Shown: positions 1-6,054 of the stretch, in pieces | How the letters are laid out: each line of letters opens with the position of its first letter | Numbering within the stretch: the first letter of the stretch is position 1 | Made by a program: the position numbers and the translations under genes | Assembly: GCA_937967725.1 (NCBI GenBank) | Contig: CALBSY010000286.1 | Span: 1 to 8,035 of the forward strand | Source: an uncultured Alphaproteobacteria bacterium | GTDB taxonomy: Bacteria > Pseudomonadota > Alphaproteobacteria > Caulobacterales > Aquidulcibacteraceae | DNA length: 8,035 bases | Direction: 5' to 3' | The notes under the pieces: generated by a model | Databases searched by the model: none | The model's input: only the letters and a program-made list of their open reading frames with translations | What the model was told of the DNA's origin: nothing

Positions 1-18
1 GCGGATGAATTCGACTGT

Positions 19-984
19 TTACTGAAGTTCCAGCACATCGATATTGGGACGCCGTGCTTCGATTTCCTCCACGCGCTCGGCCATGCGGTCGAACACCTGC
101 ACTTCGCTCGCGCCGCGCGAACGCAGCACCATGAAGCCGATGACGGGCTGGCCGTTGTAGCGGGAGATCGCGTTAAGATCGCTGGCGGAGTCGGAGACTG
201 CGCCGAGATCCGCCAGCCTCGCGACGCGCCCATCGGCGGCGACAATACGGGTCGCCGCCAAACCGGTGACAGTCTGCGCGCTGCCTAGGGTGCGGATCGA
301 TTGCGCTTGTCCGCCAATATCGGCTTGTCCGCCGGGCAAGTCGGTATTCAATGCGCGCAGTTGGGCGCTGACCTGGTCGGCGGTGATCCCGTAGGCGAGC
401 AGGCGCGAGGGATCGAGTTCGACTCGCACTTCGCGGTCGACGCCGCCCAAACGCTGTACTGAGCTGACGCCAGGCACGGCTAACAACTCGCGCTGGAGCT
501 CGTTGTCGATGAACCAGGAGATATCCTGGGGCGACATGCCCTCGCCGTTGACGGCGTAATAACCGATCGGAAACGCCGCGGAATCGATGCGGGTAATGAC
601 CGGTTCGCTGATGTCAGCCGGCAGCTCACTTCGAATGCGGCCGATCGCGTCACGGGCATCATCCACGGCGCGGCCAAGATCGGTTTCAGCCTCCATCTCC
701 ACTGTCGTGGTGGATACGCCGGAAGAGATTGTCGACGTGACGCGGTTGACGCCTTCGACGGAGGTCAGCGCCGACTCGATCCGCTCCGTGATTTGCGTTT
801 CCATTTCCGCCGGCGCCGCGCCGGGCTGCGCGACGGTGACGGTGAAGCCGCCGAAATCGACGTTGGGCAGCTGATTGATTGGCAGGCGATTGTAAGCGGT
901 CCAGCCCGCGAACAGCAGCGCGAGAATGAGTAGGATCGGCGGGATCGGGTTGCGGATCGCGCCAGCGGAAATGTTGAGGGCCAT
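19..984 (-). CDS. RND (AcrB-type, HAE1-like) efflux pump, N-terminal part ending at an in-frame stop
   Basis: This is the inner-membrane, proton-driven component of a tripartite RND efflux pump. The 321 visible residues hold the first transmembrane helix (about 13-30) and the start of the periplasmic porter domain. Residues 35-70 (from LPINQLPNVDF through PGAAPAEMETQITERIE) are the classic RND segment after helix 1. Full-length family members have about 1,000-1,050 residues, so only about a third is present. The frame stops at TAA (19-21), before helix 2. The next codons in the same frame read TVEFIR, which resembles what normally follows in this subfamily, so the stop looks like a nonsense mutation, a natural split or a base error. 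The ATG lies 6 nt after the stop of the membrane-fusion gene and has no strong ribosome site of its own, which suggests translational coupling. Substrates cannot be told. The family is confident; the functional state is uncertain. Confidence 0.88.
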   Translation of the reverse strand: MALNISAGAIRNPIPPILLILALLFAGWTAYNRLPINQLPNVDFGGFTVTVAQPGAAPAEMETQITERIESALTSVEGVNRVTSTISSGVSTTTVEMEAETDLGRAVDDARDAIGRIRSELPADISEPVITRIDSAAFPIGYYAVNGEGMSPQDISWFIDNELQRELLAVPGVSSVQRLGGVDREVRVELDPSRLLAYGITADQVSAQLRALNTDLPGGQADIGGQAQSIRTLGSAQTVTGLAATRIVAADGRVARLADLGAVSDSASDLNAISRYNGQPVIGFMVLRSRGASEVQVFDRMAERVEEIEARRPNIDVLELQ

Positions 985-990
985 GCGCGC

Positions 991-2307
991 TTACCCGCCG
1001 CGTCCGCGGAGCTGAGTCTCGTCTTGCGTTGGCGATTGCGGAGCAGCCGCTTGTGCCGTCGGCTGCTCGGGCGCGAGCGGGCGCACTTCGTCGCCCTCCT
1101 GCAGGAAGGCGGCGCCGGCCCCGACGATGCGCTGGCCGGGCGTTAGTCCTTGCGTCACTTCAACGAGGTTGCCCGCGCGCAGACCAAGCGCAACGTTCGT
1201 GCGGCGCACGCGATTGTCCTGGCCCAGCACAAAAACGTAAGCTTGGCCGTCCTGGTACAGGATCGAATCTTGCGGCGCCGCCAGTGCGTCGCGTGGCGGC
1301 AACAGCGCCTCGCCGCGCAAATACATGCCGGCGACCACGCGCGTTTCTTGCGGTAGTTCGAACAAGGCTTCGCCGGTGCGGGTGCGCGGATCGATCGAGG
1401 CCGGCAGACGACTCAGGCGCGCTTGCACGGTTGAGCCATCCACGAGTTCGAAAATTGCGGGCTGGCCTTCCTGCAGCGCAAGAATGTCCGCTTCGGCGAC
1501 ATCGGCCGCGATTTCGAGCTGATTGCCGGCGGCGATCCGGAACAACACCTGGCCCTCGACATTGCGGCCGACTTCGGCCATGCGGTCGATCACGAGACCA
1601 GAGGCGGGAGCGCGCACGTAGCCGCCGCCGAGGCGTGCGTTCACTTCCTGCAGTTGCGCCCGCGCTGCGGCGAGACGCGCGTCGGCGGCGATGGCGGCGG
1701 CGCGGCGTTGTTCGATGGCTTCATCCGAAAGCGCGCCGGAGTCGCGGATCGATTCCGCACGTTCGTATTCGCTGCGCGCCCGCACGGCGGCGGATTGCGC
1801 CTCAGCGACGCTTGCTTGCGCAGCCCGGATCTGCGCTTGCGAAAGCGCTGTGTCGAGCCGCGCCATCGGCTGGCCCTGGCGCACGTTTTCGCCCTCGTCG
1901 ACCAGCAGTTCGAGAATGCGCACGCCGCTTGTCGGCGCGGAGACCTGGATATCGCGTGTCGGCCGCGCTTGCCCGTTCAACGCCACGGTGGGGCTGAATG
2001 TGCGCTGTTCGATCGTGATCGCCGTGACGGCTTGGCGCGTATCGACTTCGACGCGTTCGGCGCTGCCGCCGCCGATGCGCGTGAGCGTGGCGATGATGAG
2101 GATGCCGGCGACGATGCCGGCGCCGGTGAGAAGCACGACACGGCGGCGCTTGCGGACATCCTGTTGATCCTCGGCTTCGCCGTCGCCATTCCAGACCCGC
2201 TCGCCCGCGGCGCGCGCATCGCGCACGGCGCGTCCGCCGGCGTCTGCGGCGCGCTTCAGCAACGATTGCGCGCGAGCGAAAATTTCAGGGCGCTCAGGCT
2301 TGTTCAT
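991..2307 (-). CDS. RND efflux periplasmic adaptor (membrane fusion protein, HlyD/AcrA family)
   Basis: This is the adaptor that bridges the inner-membrane RND pump and the outer-membrane channel. It has 438 residues. A charged cytoplasmic N-terminus (1-56, with RKRRR just before the membrane) is followed by one membrane anchor (about 57-77). Next come the first lipoyl half (about 119-152, ISAPTSG-like QVSAPTSGVR), an alanine/arginine/glutamate-rich coiled-coil hairpin (about 153-226), the second lipoyl half (about 228-262, YVRAPASGLVIDR), a beta-barrel (about 263-335) and a membrane-proximal domain (about 340-408, with the usual GL..G..V.V..GL.PG pattern). The tail is rich in Q, P and A. It is anchored by a helix rather than a lipobox. 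The long cytoplasmic extension is unusual. The start overlaps the end of the repressor gene by 14 nt and the pump gene follows after 6 nt, so one transcript from the repressor promoter is likely. Confidence 0.93.
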   Translation of the reverse strand: MNKPERPEIFARAQSLLKRAADAGGRAVRDARAAGERVWNGDGEAEDQQDVRKRRRVVLLTGAGIVAGILIIATLTRIGGGSAERVEVDTRQAVTAITIEQRTFSPTVALNGQARPTRDIQVSAPTSGVRILELLVDEGENVRQGQPMARLDTALSQAQIRAAQASVAEAQSAAVRARSEYERAESIRDSGALSDEAIEQRRAAAIAADARLAAARAQLQEVNARLGGGYVRAPASGLVIDRMAEVGRNVEGQVLFRIAAGNQLEIAADVAEADILALQEGQPAIFELVDGSTVQARLSRLPASIDPRTRTGEALFELPQETRVVAGMYLRGEALLPPRDALAAPQDSILYQDGQAYVFVLGQDNRVRRTNVALGLRAGNLVEVTQGLTPGQRIVGAGAAFLQEGDEVRPLAPEQPTAQAAAPQSPTQDETQLRGRGG

Positions 2308-2902
2308 GACGGTGGCTCAAATAACGTTCGGCGAGTGCGCGAAATTGCGCCACCGCTGCGTCGGGGTCCGTCTCGCGCAGGAATGCGCGCCTCAGAGCTA
2401 TGCCCTCGATTGCCGCAAACAAGGTGTTGGCCGCATCCAGCGGGTCGAGTGTGGTGTCGACCTCGCCGCGCGCTTGCGCCTCCCGTATTGCCTGGATGCA
2501 ATATTGGATGCTGTTCTCGTTGATTTTGAGCAACGGCGCGGCGACTGCGTCGTCACGAATAGCTTCGGCGAAAATGTCGGCGATCAATGCGCCGTCGCCC
2601 TCGGCAAACTTTTCGAAAAAATCTCGCGCGGTAAGCGAAAGCGCGTCGAGTAGCGAACCCGAGCGGGTCGCCGCGAGAAACGCGTTGTCGGAGTCGGCGT
2701 GCTTGTCTTCGGCGATGGCGCCGATGATCTCCGCCTTTGAGTTGAAGTAGCGATAGAGCGCTCCGGCGCTGATTTCGGCCTCCGCGCAGATCTCTTGCAT
2801 GGTGGCTTGGTGAAAGCCCCGGCGGCGGAAGCAGGCCAGCGCGGCGTCGAGGATTTGGCGGCGCCGGCGGTCAGCCAGCACGGGATTGGCGGTTCGGGGC
2901 AA
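2294..2902 (-). CDS. TetR/AcrR-family transcriptional repressor of the efflux locus
   Basis: This is a one-component, ligand-responsive DNA-binding repressor of 202 residues, the usual TetR size. The N-terminal helix-turn-helix is textbook: RRQILDAALACFRRRGF (14-30), then the recognition region QATMQEICAEAEISAGALYRYF (32-53) and a following K56. The C-terminal part (about 65-200) is all-helical and should be the dimerisation and ligand domain; the ligand is unknown. The start is TTG at 2902, chosen because AAGGA (plus-strand 2910-2914) lies 7 nt upstream and the protein then begins a few residues before the HTH, as in homologues. The gene heads a minus-strand cluster with the adaptor and pump genes and faces the outer-membrane channel gene. 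The palindrome at 2957-2970 upstream suggests autoregulation plus control of the divergent gene. Family certain; regulatory target inferred from context. Confidence 0.94.
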   Translation of the reverse strand: MPRTANPVLADRRRRQILDAALACFRRRGFHQATMQEICAEAEISAGALYRYFNSKAEIIGAIAEDKHADSDNAFLAATRSGSLLDALSLTARDFFEKFAEGDGALIADIFAEAIRDDAVAAPLLKINENSIQYCIQAIREAQARGEVDTTLDPLDAANTLFAAIEGIALRRAFLRETDPDAAVAQFRALAERYLSHRHEQA

Positions 2903-2909
2903 CGGTGTG

Positions 2910-2914
2910 TCCTT
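2910..2914 (-). promoter_or_regulatory. Ribosome binding site deciding the TTG start of the TetR gene
   Basis: On the minus strand AAGGA stands 7 nt before TTG (2900-2902). No ATG or GTG in the same frame close by has a comparable site, so this fixes the rare TTG start. Confidence 0.65.
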
Positions 2915-2927
2915 AGGCCGAGGGTTC

Positions 2928-2957
2928 TTGCCTTGGCATCGCTGCAGTGCATATAAA
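2928..2957 (+). promoter_or_regulatory. Candidate sigma-70-type promoter of the outer-membrane channel gene
   Basis: TTGCCT (2928-2933) and TATAAA (2952-2957) are separated by 18 bp. The -10-like box is the most AT-rich spot of the intergenic gap and abuts the palindrome, so a bound repressor would block it. Transcription would begin near 2964, leaving a leader of about 110 nt. A minus-strand promoter for the repressor gene must lie in the same area, but its boxes are not clear: TTGAAT at 2977-2982 is a possible -35, with a 20-bp spacing to TTATAT (2951-2956) that is too long for comfort. Confidence 0.4.
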
Positions 2958-2970
2958 ACGAACGTTCATT
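2957..2970. promoter_or_regulatory. Putative TetR-family operator in the divergent intergenic region
   Basis: AACGAACGTTCATT is an inverted repeat with a perfect 8-bp core (GAACGTTC, 2960-2967) and one mismatch in the 7-bp half sites. It lies 54 bp upstream of the TetR-type start and 102 bp upstream of the channel-gene start, and touches the -10-like TATAAA of the plus-strand promoter. TetR-family repressors of efflux pumps commonly bind palindromes of this kind beside their own gene. That this repressor binds here is inference from position and symmetry. Confidence 0.6.
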
Positions 2971-3059
2971 CTCTAAATTCAAATGCTGGACCGCGTCAAG
3001 CGGGAAACCCAAGTCCAGGCGGGCAAACAACTGATCGGCGGACTGGCCAGTCGGCCACG

Positions 3060-3064
3060 AGGAG
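3060..3064 (+). promoter_or_regulatory. Ribosome binding site for the outer-membrane channel gene
   Basis: AGGAG lies 8 nt before the ATG at 3073. It decides between this start and the in-frame ATG at 2983, which has no such site and would place 30 non-signal residues in front of the lipoprotein signal. Confidence 0.65.
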
Positions 3065-3072
3065 CAATCTCA

Positions 3073-4560
3073 ATGAGGGCATTTCGCAGCGGCGGTATGC
3101 GGATGGCGGTCTTGGCCGGCGCCGCGTTGGCGGCGGCGTGCTCCACGATGCCGCGCGAACGGGCGTCAGCGCCGCCGCTGCCGACGGTGTGGCGCGATGC
3201 GCCGATCGGCGCCGATGTCGATCTGACCGATTGGTGGCGCGGCTTCGACGATGCGACGCTGGACCGCCTCGTGGCGGAGGCCCTGGCCAATGGCCCTAGC
3301 GTGCAGATCGCTGCTTCGCGTGTGACGGAGGCGCGCGCCGTTTCGCATTCGACGATCACGCGTTACTTGCCCGAACTCACCGCGGTGGGCCGTGGCGACT
3401 ACACGCGCGCGGTTGAAGGCCCGATCAATTCCATTCCCGGCGCTCCAGGCTCGGGTGAGCCCGAGCAAATGATTGGCTCCTACGGAGCGCAAGTGTCGTG
3501 GGAGATTCCGCTGTTTGCGCGTATCGAAGCCGCGGATGCGGGTGCGCGTGCAAACACGGCGAGCGCGCTTGCCGACTTGCGCGCGGCGCGTGTGGCGCTC
3601 GCCGCGGATGTGGCTCAAGCATACGTGGATTATCGTGCGGCGCGTGAAAGCCACCAGCAACTGTCACGCTCGGTCGAGGTTGCCGATCAACTTGCCGACA
3701 TTCTGGCGATCAGCGCGGAAGCTGGATTTGCAGCGGATGCGGATGCGGCAGACGCGAGGCGATTAGCGGAGAGTGCGCGCGCACGATTGCCGGGCCTGGT
3801 GATCGAAGCGCGGCGCGCTGAGAATGTACTCGCGGTGCTGCGTGGCATCTCCCCAGGAACCGAGGACGCTCAGACCGCCGCTGCTTTGGCCGCCGACACC
3901 GACGTGCCGGTGTTGCCGCTGCAGGCGGCGCCAGCCGCTCCAGCAGATCTTTTGCGATTGCGGCCTGACGTGGCGCGCGCGGAAGCGCAAGCGCTGCTCG
4001 CGGCCGCTGATCTCGGCAACGCGCGCGCGGACTTGTTGCCACAACTCAATCTCACTGGCGCCATCACCGTAGCGGACAATATTATCGGCGCCGCGCTGCC
4101 CGCGCAGACCACGACCGTAACGGCGGCGCCGCTGATTTCTATCCCGTTGTTCGATTGGGGCGCGCGGCTGGCGAACGTGCGCGCCACCAATGCACGATTC
4201 GATCAAGCGTTGATCCAGTACCGGCAGACCGTGATCAGCGCGGTGGGAGAAGCGTCAAACGCCGTCACATCGCTGGAGCAAGGACGACAACGGCTGGCGT
4301 CGGCGCGGCGCGCGGAGGAAGCGGCGGAGGCGACCGCGCGCGGCTCGCGCGCGGCCTACGAGGCTGGCATCCAGAGTCTCGCCGACCGATTGCGCGCCGA
4401 GCAGCAATTGATCGATGCGCGGCTCACGCGCATCGACGCGGAGCGGGCCCAAGCAAGCGCCGGCATCGCCACTTACCGGGCTTTCGGCGGCGGCCCCGCG
4501 ATCAGCGGTGAGCTGAGTGCGGCGAACTTGCCGGGTGCAAATGGCGCGCGCGGGTCGTAG
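3073..4560 (+). CDS. RND efflux outer-membrane channel lipoprotein, NodT/OprM (TolC-like) family
   Basis: This is the outer-membrane exit duct of a tripartite efflux pump, 495 residues from the chosen ATG. The signal peptide ends in LAAAC with the lipid-bearing cysteine at residue 23; alanine at -3 makes the lipobox slightly weak. Two TolC-like repeats follow. The first is marked by DWWRGFDDATLDRLVAEAL (about 52-70), the family's W..F.D..L..L...AL signature. The second is marked by DLLRLRPDVARAEAQ and the strand motif ISIPLFDWGARLANV. Alternating helices rich in A, E and R fit the periplasmic barrel, and the tail (after about 470) is low-complexity G/A. A longer reading from 2983 exists, but the lipoprotein signal and the AGGAG site support 3073. 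The gene is divergent from the repressor, adaptor and pump genes and shares their control region, so it most likely serves that pump. Confidence 0.93.
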   Translation: MRAFRSGGMRMAVLAGAALAAACSTMPRERASAPPLPTVWRDAPIGADVDLTDWWRGFDDATLDRLVAEALANGPSVQIAASRVTEARAVSHSTITRYLPELTAVGRGDYTRAVEGPINSIPGAPGSGEPEQMIGSYGAQVSWEIPLFARIEAADAGARANTASALADLRAARVALAADVAQAYVDYRAARESHQQLSRSVEVADQLADILAISAEAGFAADADAADARRLAESARARLPGLVIEARRAENVLAVLRGISPGTEDAQTAAALAADTDVPVLPLQAAPAAPADLLRLRPDVARAEAQALLAAADLGNARADLLPQLNLTGAITVADNIIGAALPAQTTTVTAAPLISIPLFDWGARLANVRATNARFDQALIQYRQTVISAVGEASNAVTSLEQGRQRLASARRAEEAAEATARGSRAAYEAGIQSLADRLRAEQQLIDARLTRIDAERAQASAGIATYRAFGGGPAISGELSAANLPGANGARGS

Positions 4561-4590
4561 GTAAGCGCCGGCGGCTTAGCGCGCCGCGGC

Positions 4591-4597
4591 GAGGAGG
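4591..4597 (+). promoter_or_regulatory. Strong ribosome binding site deciding the TTG start of the ferredoxin-NADP reductase gene
   Basis: GAGGAGG lies 5 nt before TTG at 4603. No ATG or GTG lies nearby upstream in this frame, and the next in-frame GTG falls inside the FAD-binding strand, so the TTG is the only sensible start. Confidence 0.7.
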
Positions 4598-4602
4598 CGG
4601 AT

Positions 4603-5658
4603 TTGGCGACCGGCGTAACATCGGCACAGGCAGGCGAAGCGTACGAGACCGACGTGATCATCGTCGGCGCTGGGCCAGTGGGGCTGTTCGCGGTGTTCGA
4701 ACTCGGTCTTCTCGATCTCAAAGCGCATATTATCGACGTGCTCGACCGCCCGGGCGGCCAGTGCGCCGAGCTCTATCCCGAGAAGCCGATCTACGACATT
4801 CCGGGCCTGCCCGTTGTCAGCGGCCAAGAGCTGACCGACCGTTTGTTGGAGCAGATCAGGCCGTTTCAGCCGACCTTTCATCTGGCGCAGATGGCGGAGT
4901 CGCTCGAGCGGCTGGATGACAGACGCTTTCGGTTGAGGACCGAACTGGGCACGACGATTACGGCGCCGGTTCTCGTCATTGCAGCGGGCGGAGGCTCGTT
5001 CGTGCCGCGGAAGCCGAAGATCGACGGCATCGAAGCGTTCGAGGGCAAGTCGGTGCATTACGCAGTGCGGCAGATGGAGCGCTTCCGCGGCAAAGACGTC
5101 GTGATCGCCGGCGGCGGCGATAGCGCGCTCGATTGGGTGCTCAATCTGCAGCCGCTGGCCCAATCAATGACGCTGGTGCATCGCCGTGACGACTTCCGCG
5201 CCGCGCCGCATTCGGTCGCCAAGATGCGCGCGCTGGTGGCCGAGCAGAAGATGAAGCTCGAAATCGCCGACCTGAAGGGATTAAAGGGCGCGGACGGGCA
5301 GCTGAGCGCGGTGCAGTGCGAGCGCAAGGACAAGTCTCGCTACGACATTCCGTGCGACACGCTGCTGGCGTTCTATGGCCTCACCATGAAGCTCGGCCCG
5401 ATCGCCGATTTCGGGTTGAACCTCAACGAGAACTTGATTCCGGTCGACACTGAGAAGTTCGAAAGCAGCGAACCGGGTATCTTCGCCATCGGCGACATCA
5501 ACACTTATCCAGGCAAACTCAAGCTCATCCTCTGCGGCTTCCACGAAGCGGCGCTGATGAGCCAGGCCGCCTTCCGCATCTGCCGCCCGGGCGAACGGCT
5601 GGTGTTTCTCTACACCACGTCATCGACCGACCTTCAAAAGAAGCTTGGCGTCGCCTAA
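4603..5658 (+). CDS. Ferredoxin--NADP(+) reductase, thioredoxin-reductase-like type
   Basis: This is a cytoplasmic FAD enzyme that moves electrons between NADPH and ferredoxin or flavodoxin. It has 351 residues, within the usual range for this type. Visible parts are the FAD-binding strand-loop DVIIVGAGPVG (17-27), the GGQCAELYPEK stretch (51-61) typical of the family, the NADPH-binding loop GGGDSA (170-175) and the second FAD motif GIFAIGDINTYPGK (292-305). The C-terminal YTTSSTDLQKKLGV (337-350) is a family hallmark. There is no CxxC redox pair, which separates it from true thioredoxin reductases despite the shared fold. The start is TTG. It is the first gene of a tight plus-strand cluster, 42 nt after the channel gene and just upstream of the cupin and cysteine synthase genes. 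It could feed reduced ferredoxin to sulfur or Fe-S metabolism; that link is inference. Confidence 0.92.
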   Translation: MATGVTSAQAGEAYETDVIIVGAGPVGLFAVFELGLLDLKAHIIDVLDRPGGQCAELYPEKPIYDIPGLPVVSGQELTDRLLEQIRPFQPTFHLAQMAESLERLDDRRFRLRTELGTTITAPVLVIAAGGGSFVPRKPKIDGIEAFEGKSVHYAVRQMERFRGKDVVIAGGGDSALDWVLNLQPLAQSMTLVHRRDDFRAAPHSVAKMRALVAEQKMKLEIADLKGLKGADGQLSAVQCERKDKSRYDIPCDTLLAFYGLTMKLGPIADFGLNLNENLIPVDTEKFESSEPGIFAIGDINTYPGKLKLILCGFHEAALMSQAAFRICRPGERLVFLYTTSSTDLQKKLGVA

Positions 5659-5660
5659 GT

Positions 5661-5685
5661 CATGGACGCGGGAGACGCGTCCATG
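5661..5685 (+). promoter_or_regulatory. Perfect 10-bp hairpin enclosing the ribosome site and start of the cupin gene
   Basis: CATGGACGCG (5661-5670) and CGCGTCCATG (5676-5685) are exact reverse complements around the loop GGAGA (5671-5675). The loop is Shine-Dalgarno-like and stands 7 nt before the ATG at 5683, whose bases pair with the left arm. No T-run follows, so it is not a standard intrinsic terminator. The reductase stop codon (5656-5658) is 2 nt upstream of the left arm, so a ribosome terminating there would disrupt the stem. That suggests translational coupling. The repeat is seen directly; the function is inferred. Confidence 0.55.
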
Positions 5686-6054
5686 CAGTTCGATCCAGTC
5701 GTCCTCAAACGCTTCGAAGCGCCCGATGAAGTGCGGGAGTTTGAGAAAGGCCGCTTCGAAATCGTTCGCTTGGGCGGCATGAGCATCGGCCGCGCCACGT
5801 ATCAGCCGGGATGGAAGTGGTCTGAGCACGTGGGCGCCGCGGCCGGCGCCGCGCATTGCCAAGTGGAGCATATCGGCATGGTTGTCTCCGGGCGCGCCAC
5901 CGCCGCCATGGCGGACGGCAAGGTTATCGAGATGCGCGCCGGCGATGTTTTCTACATTCCACCTGAACCCCACGATTCATGGGTCGTTGGCGACGAACCA
6001 TACGTCTCGTTGCATTTTCTCGGCGCCGATCACTACGCGGATGAGCAGGCATGA
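5683..6054 (+). CDS. Small single-domain cupin protein
   Basis: This is a small soluble beta-barrel protein, 123 residues from the ATG at 5683. An in-frame ATG at 5662 would add seven residues (MDAGDAS) but has no ribosome site, whereas GGAGA stands 7 nt before 5683. Cupin motif 1 is GWKWSEH (43-49) with HCQVEHIGMVVSGRA (58-72). Motif 2 is AGDVFYIPPEPHDSW (86-100). H49, C59 or H58, E62 or H63, and H97 are candidate metal ligands. The pattern is not the plain HxH..E..H, so metal binding is not assured. The enzyme activity or ligand is unknown; it may be a binding or sensing protein. It sits between the reductase and cysteine synthase genes and overlaps the latter by 4 nt (ATGA), so it is co-translated with it. 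No membrane segment or signal peptide is seen. Confidence 0.87.
   Translation: MQFDPVVLKRFEAPDEVREFEKGRFEIVRLGGMSIGRATYQPGWKWSEHVGAAAGAAHCQVEHIGMVVSGRATAAMADGKVIEMRAGDVFYIPPEPHDSWVVGDEPYVSLHFLGADHYADEQA

Noticed and set aside
1029..1997. Long plus-strand open frame (322 codons) opposite the adaptor gene
   Set aside because: It is arginine- and alanine-rich with no recognisable domain and lies fully antisense to a clear adaptor gene; such frames are common in GC-rich DNA.
1654..2523. Plus-strand open frame (289 codons) opposite the adaptor and repressor genes
   Set aside because: It crosses the junction of two well-supported genes on the other strand and its composition follows their codon pattern.
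2983..3072. Upstream in-frame ATG for the outer-membrane channel gene (30 extra residues)
   Set aside because: No ribosome site precedes it, it would bury the lipoprotein signal, and it starts only about 20 nt after the likely transcription start.
4562..4578. Small inverted repeat TAAGC...GCTTA just after the channel gene stop
   Set aside because: Arms are only 5 bp with a 7-nt loop and no T-run, so a terminator call is not supported.
5281..5544. Minus-strand open frame opposite the end of the reductase gene
   Set aside because: It is antisense to conserved FAD-binding and C-terminal motifs and has no ribosome site or domain.
5833..5853. GGCGCC-GCGGCC-GGCGCC symmetrical stretch within the cupin gene
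   Set aside because: It encodes an alanine-glycine run (GAAAGAA) in a GC-rich gene; the symmetry follows from GCC/GGC codons.
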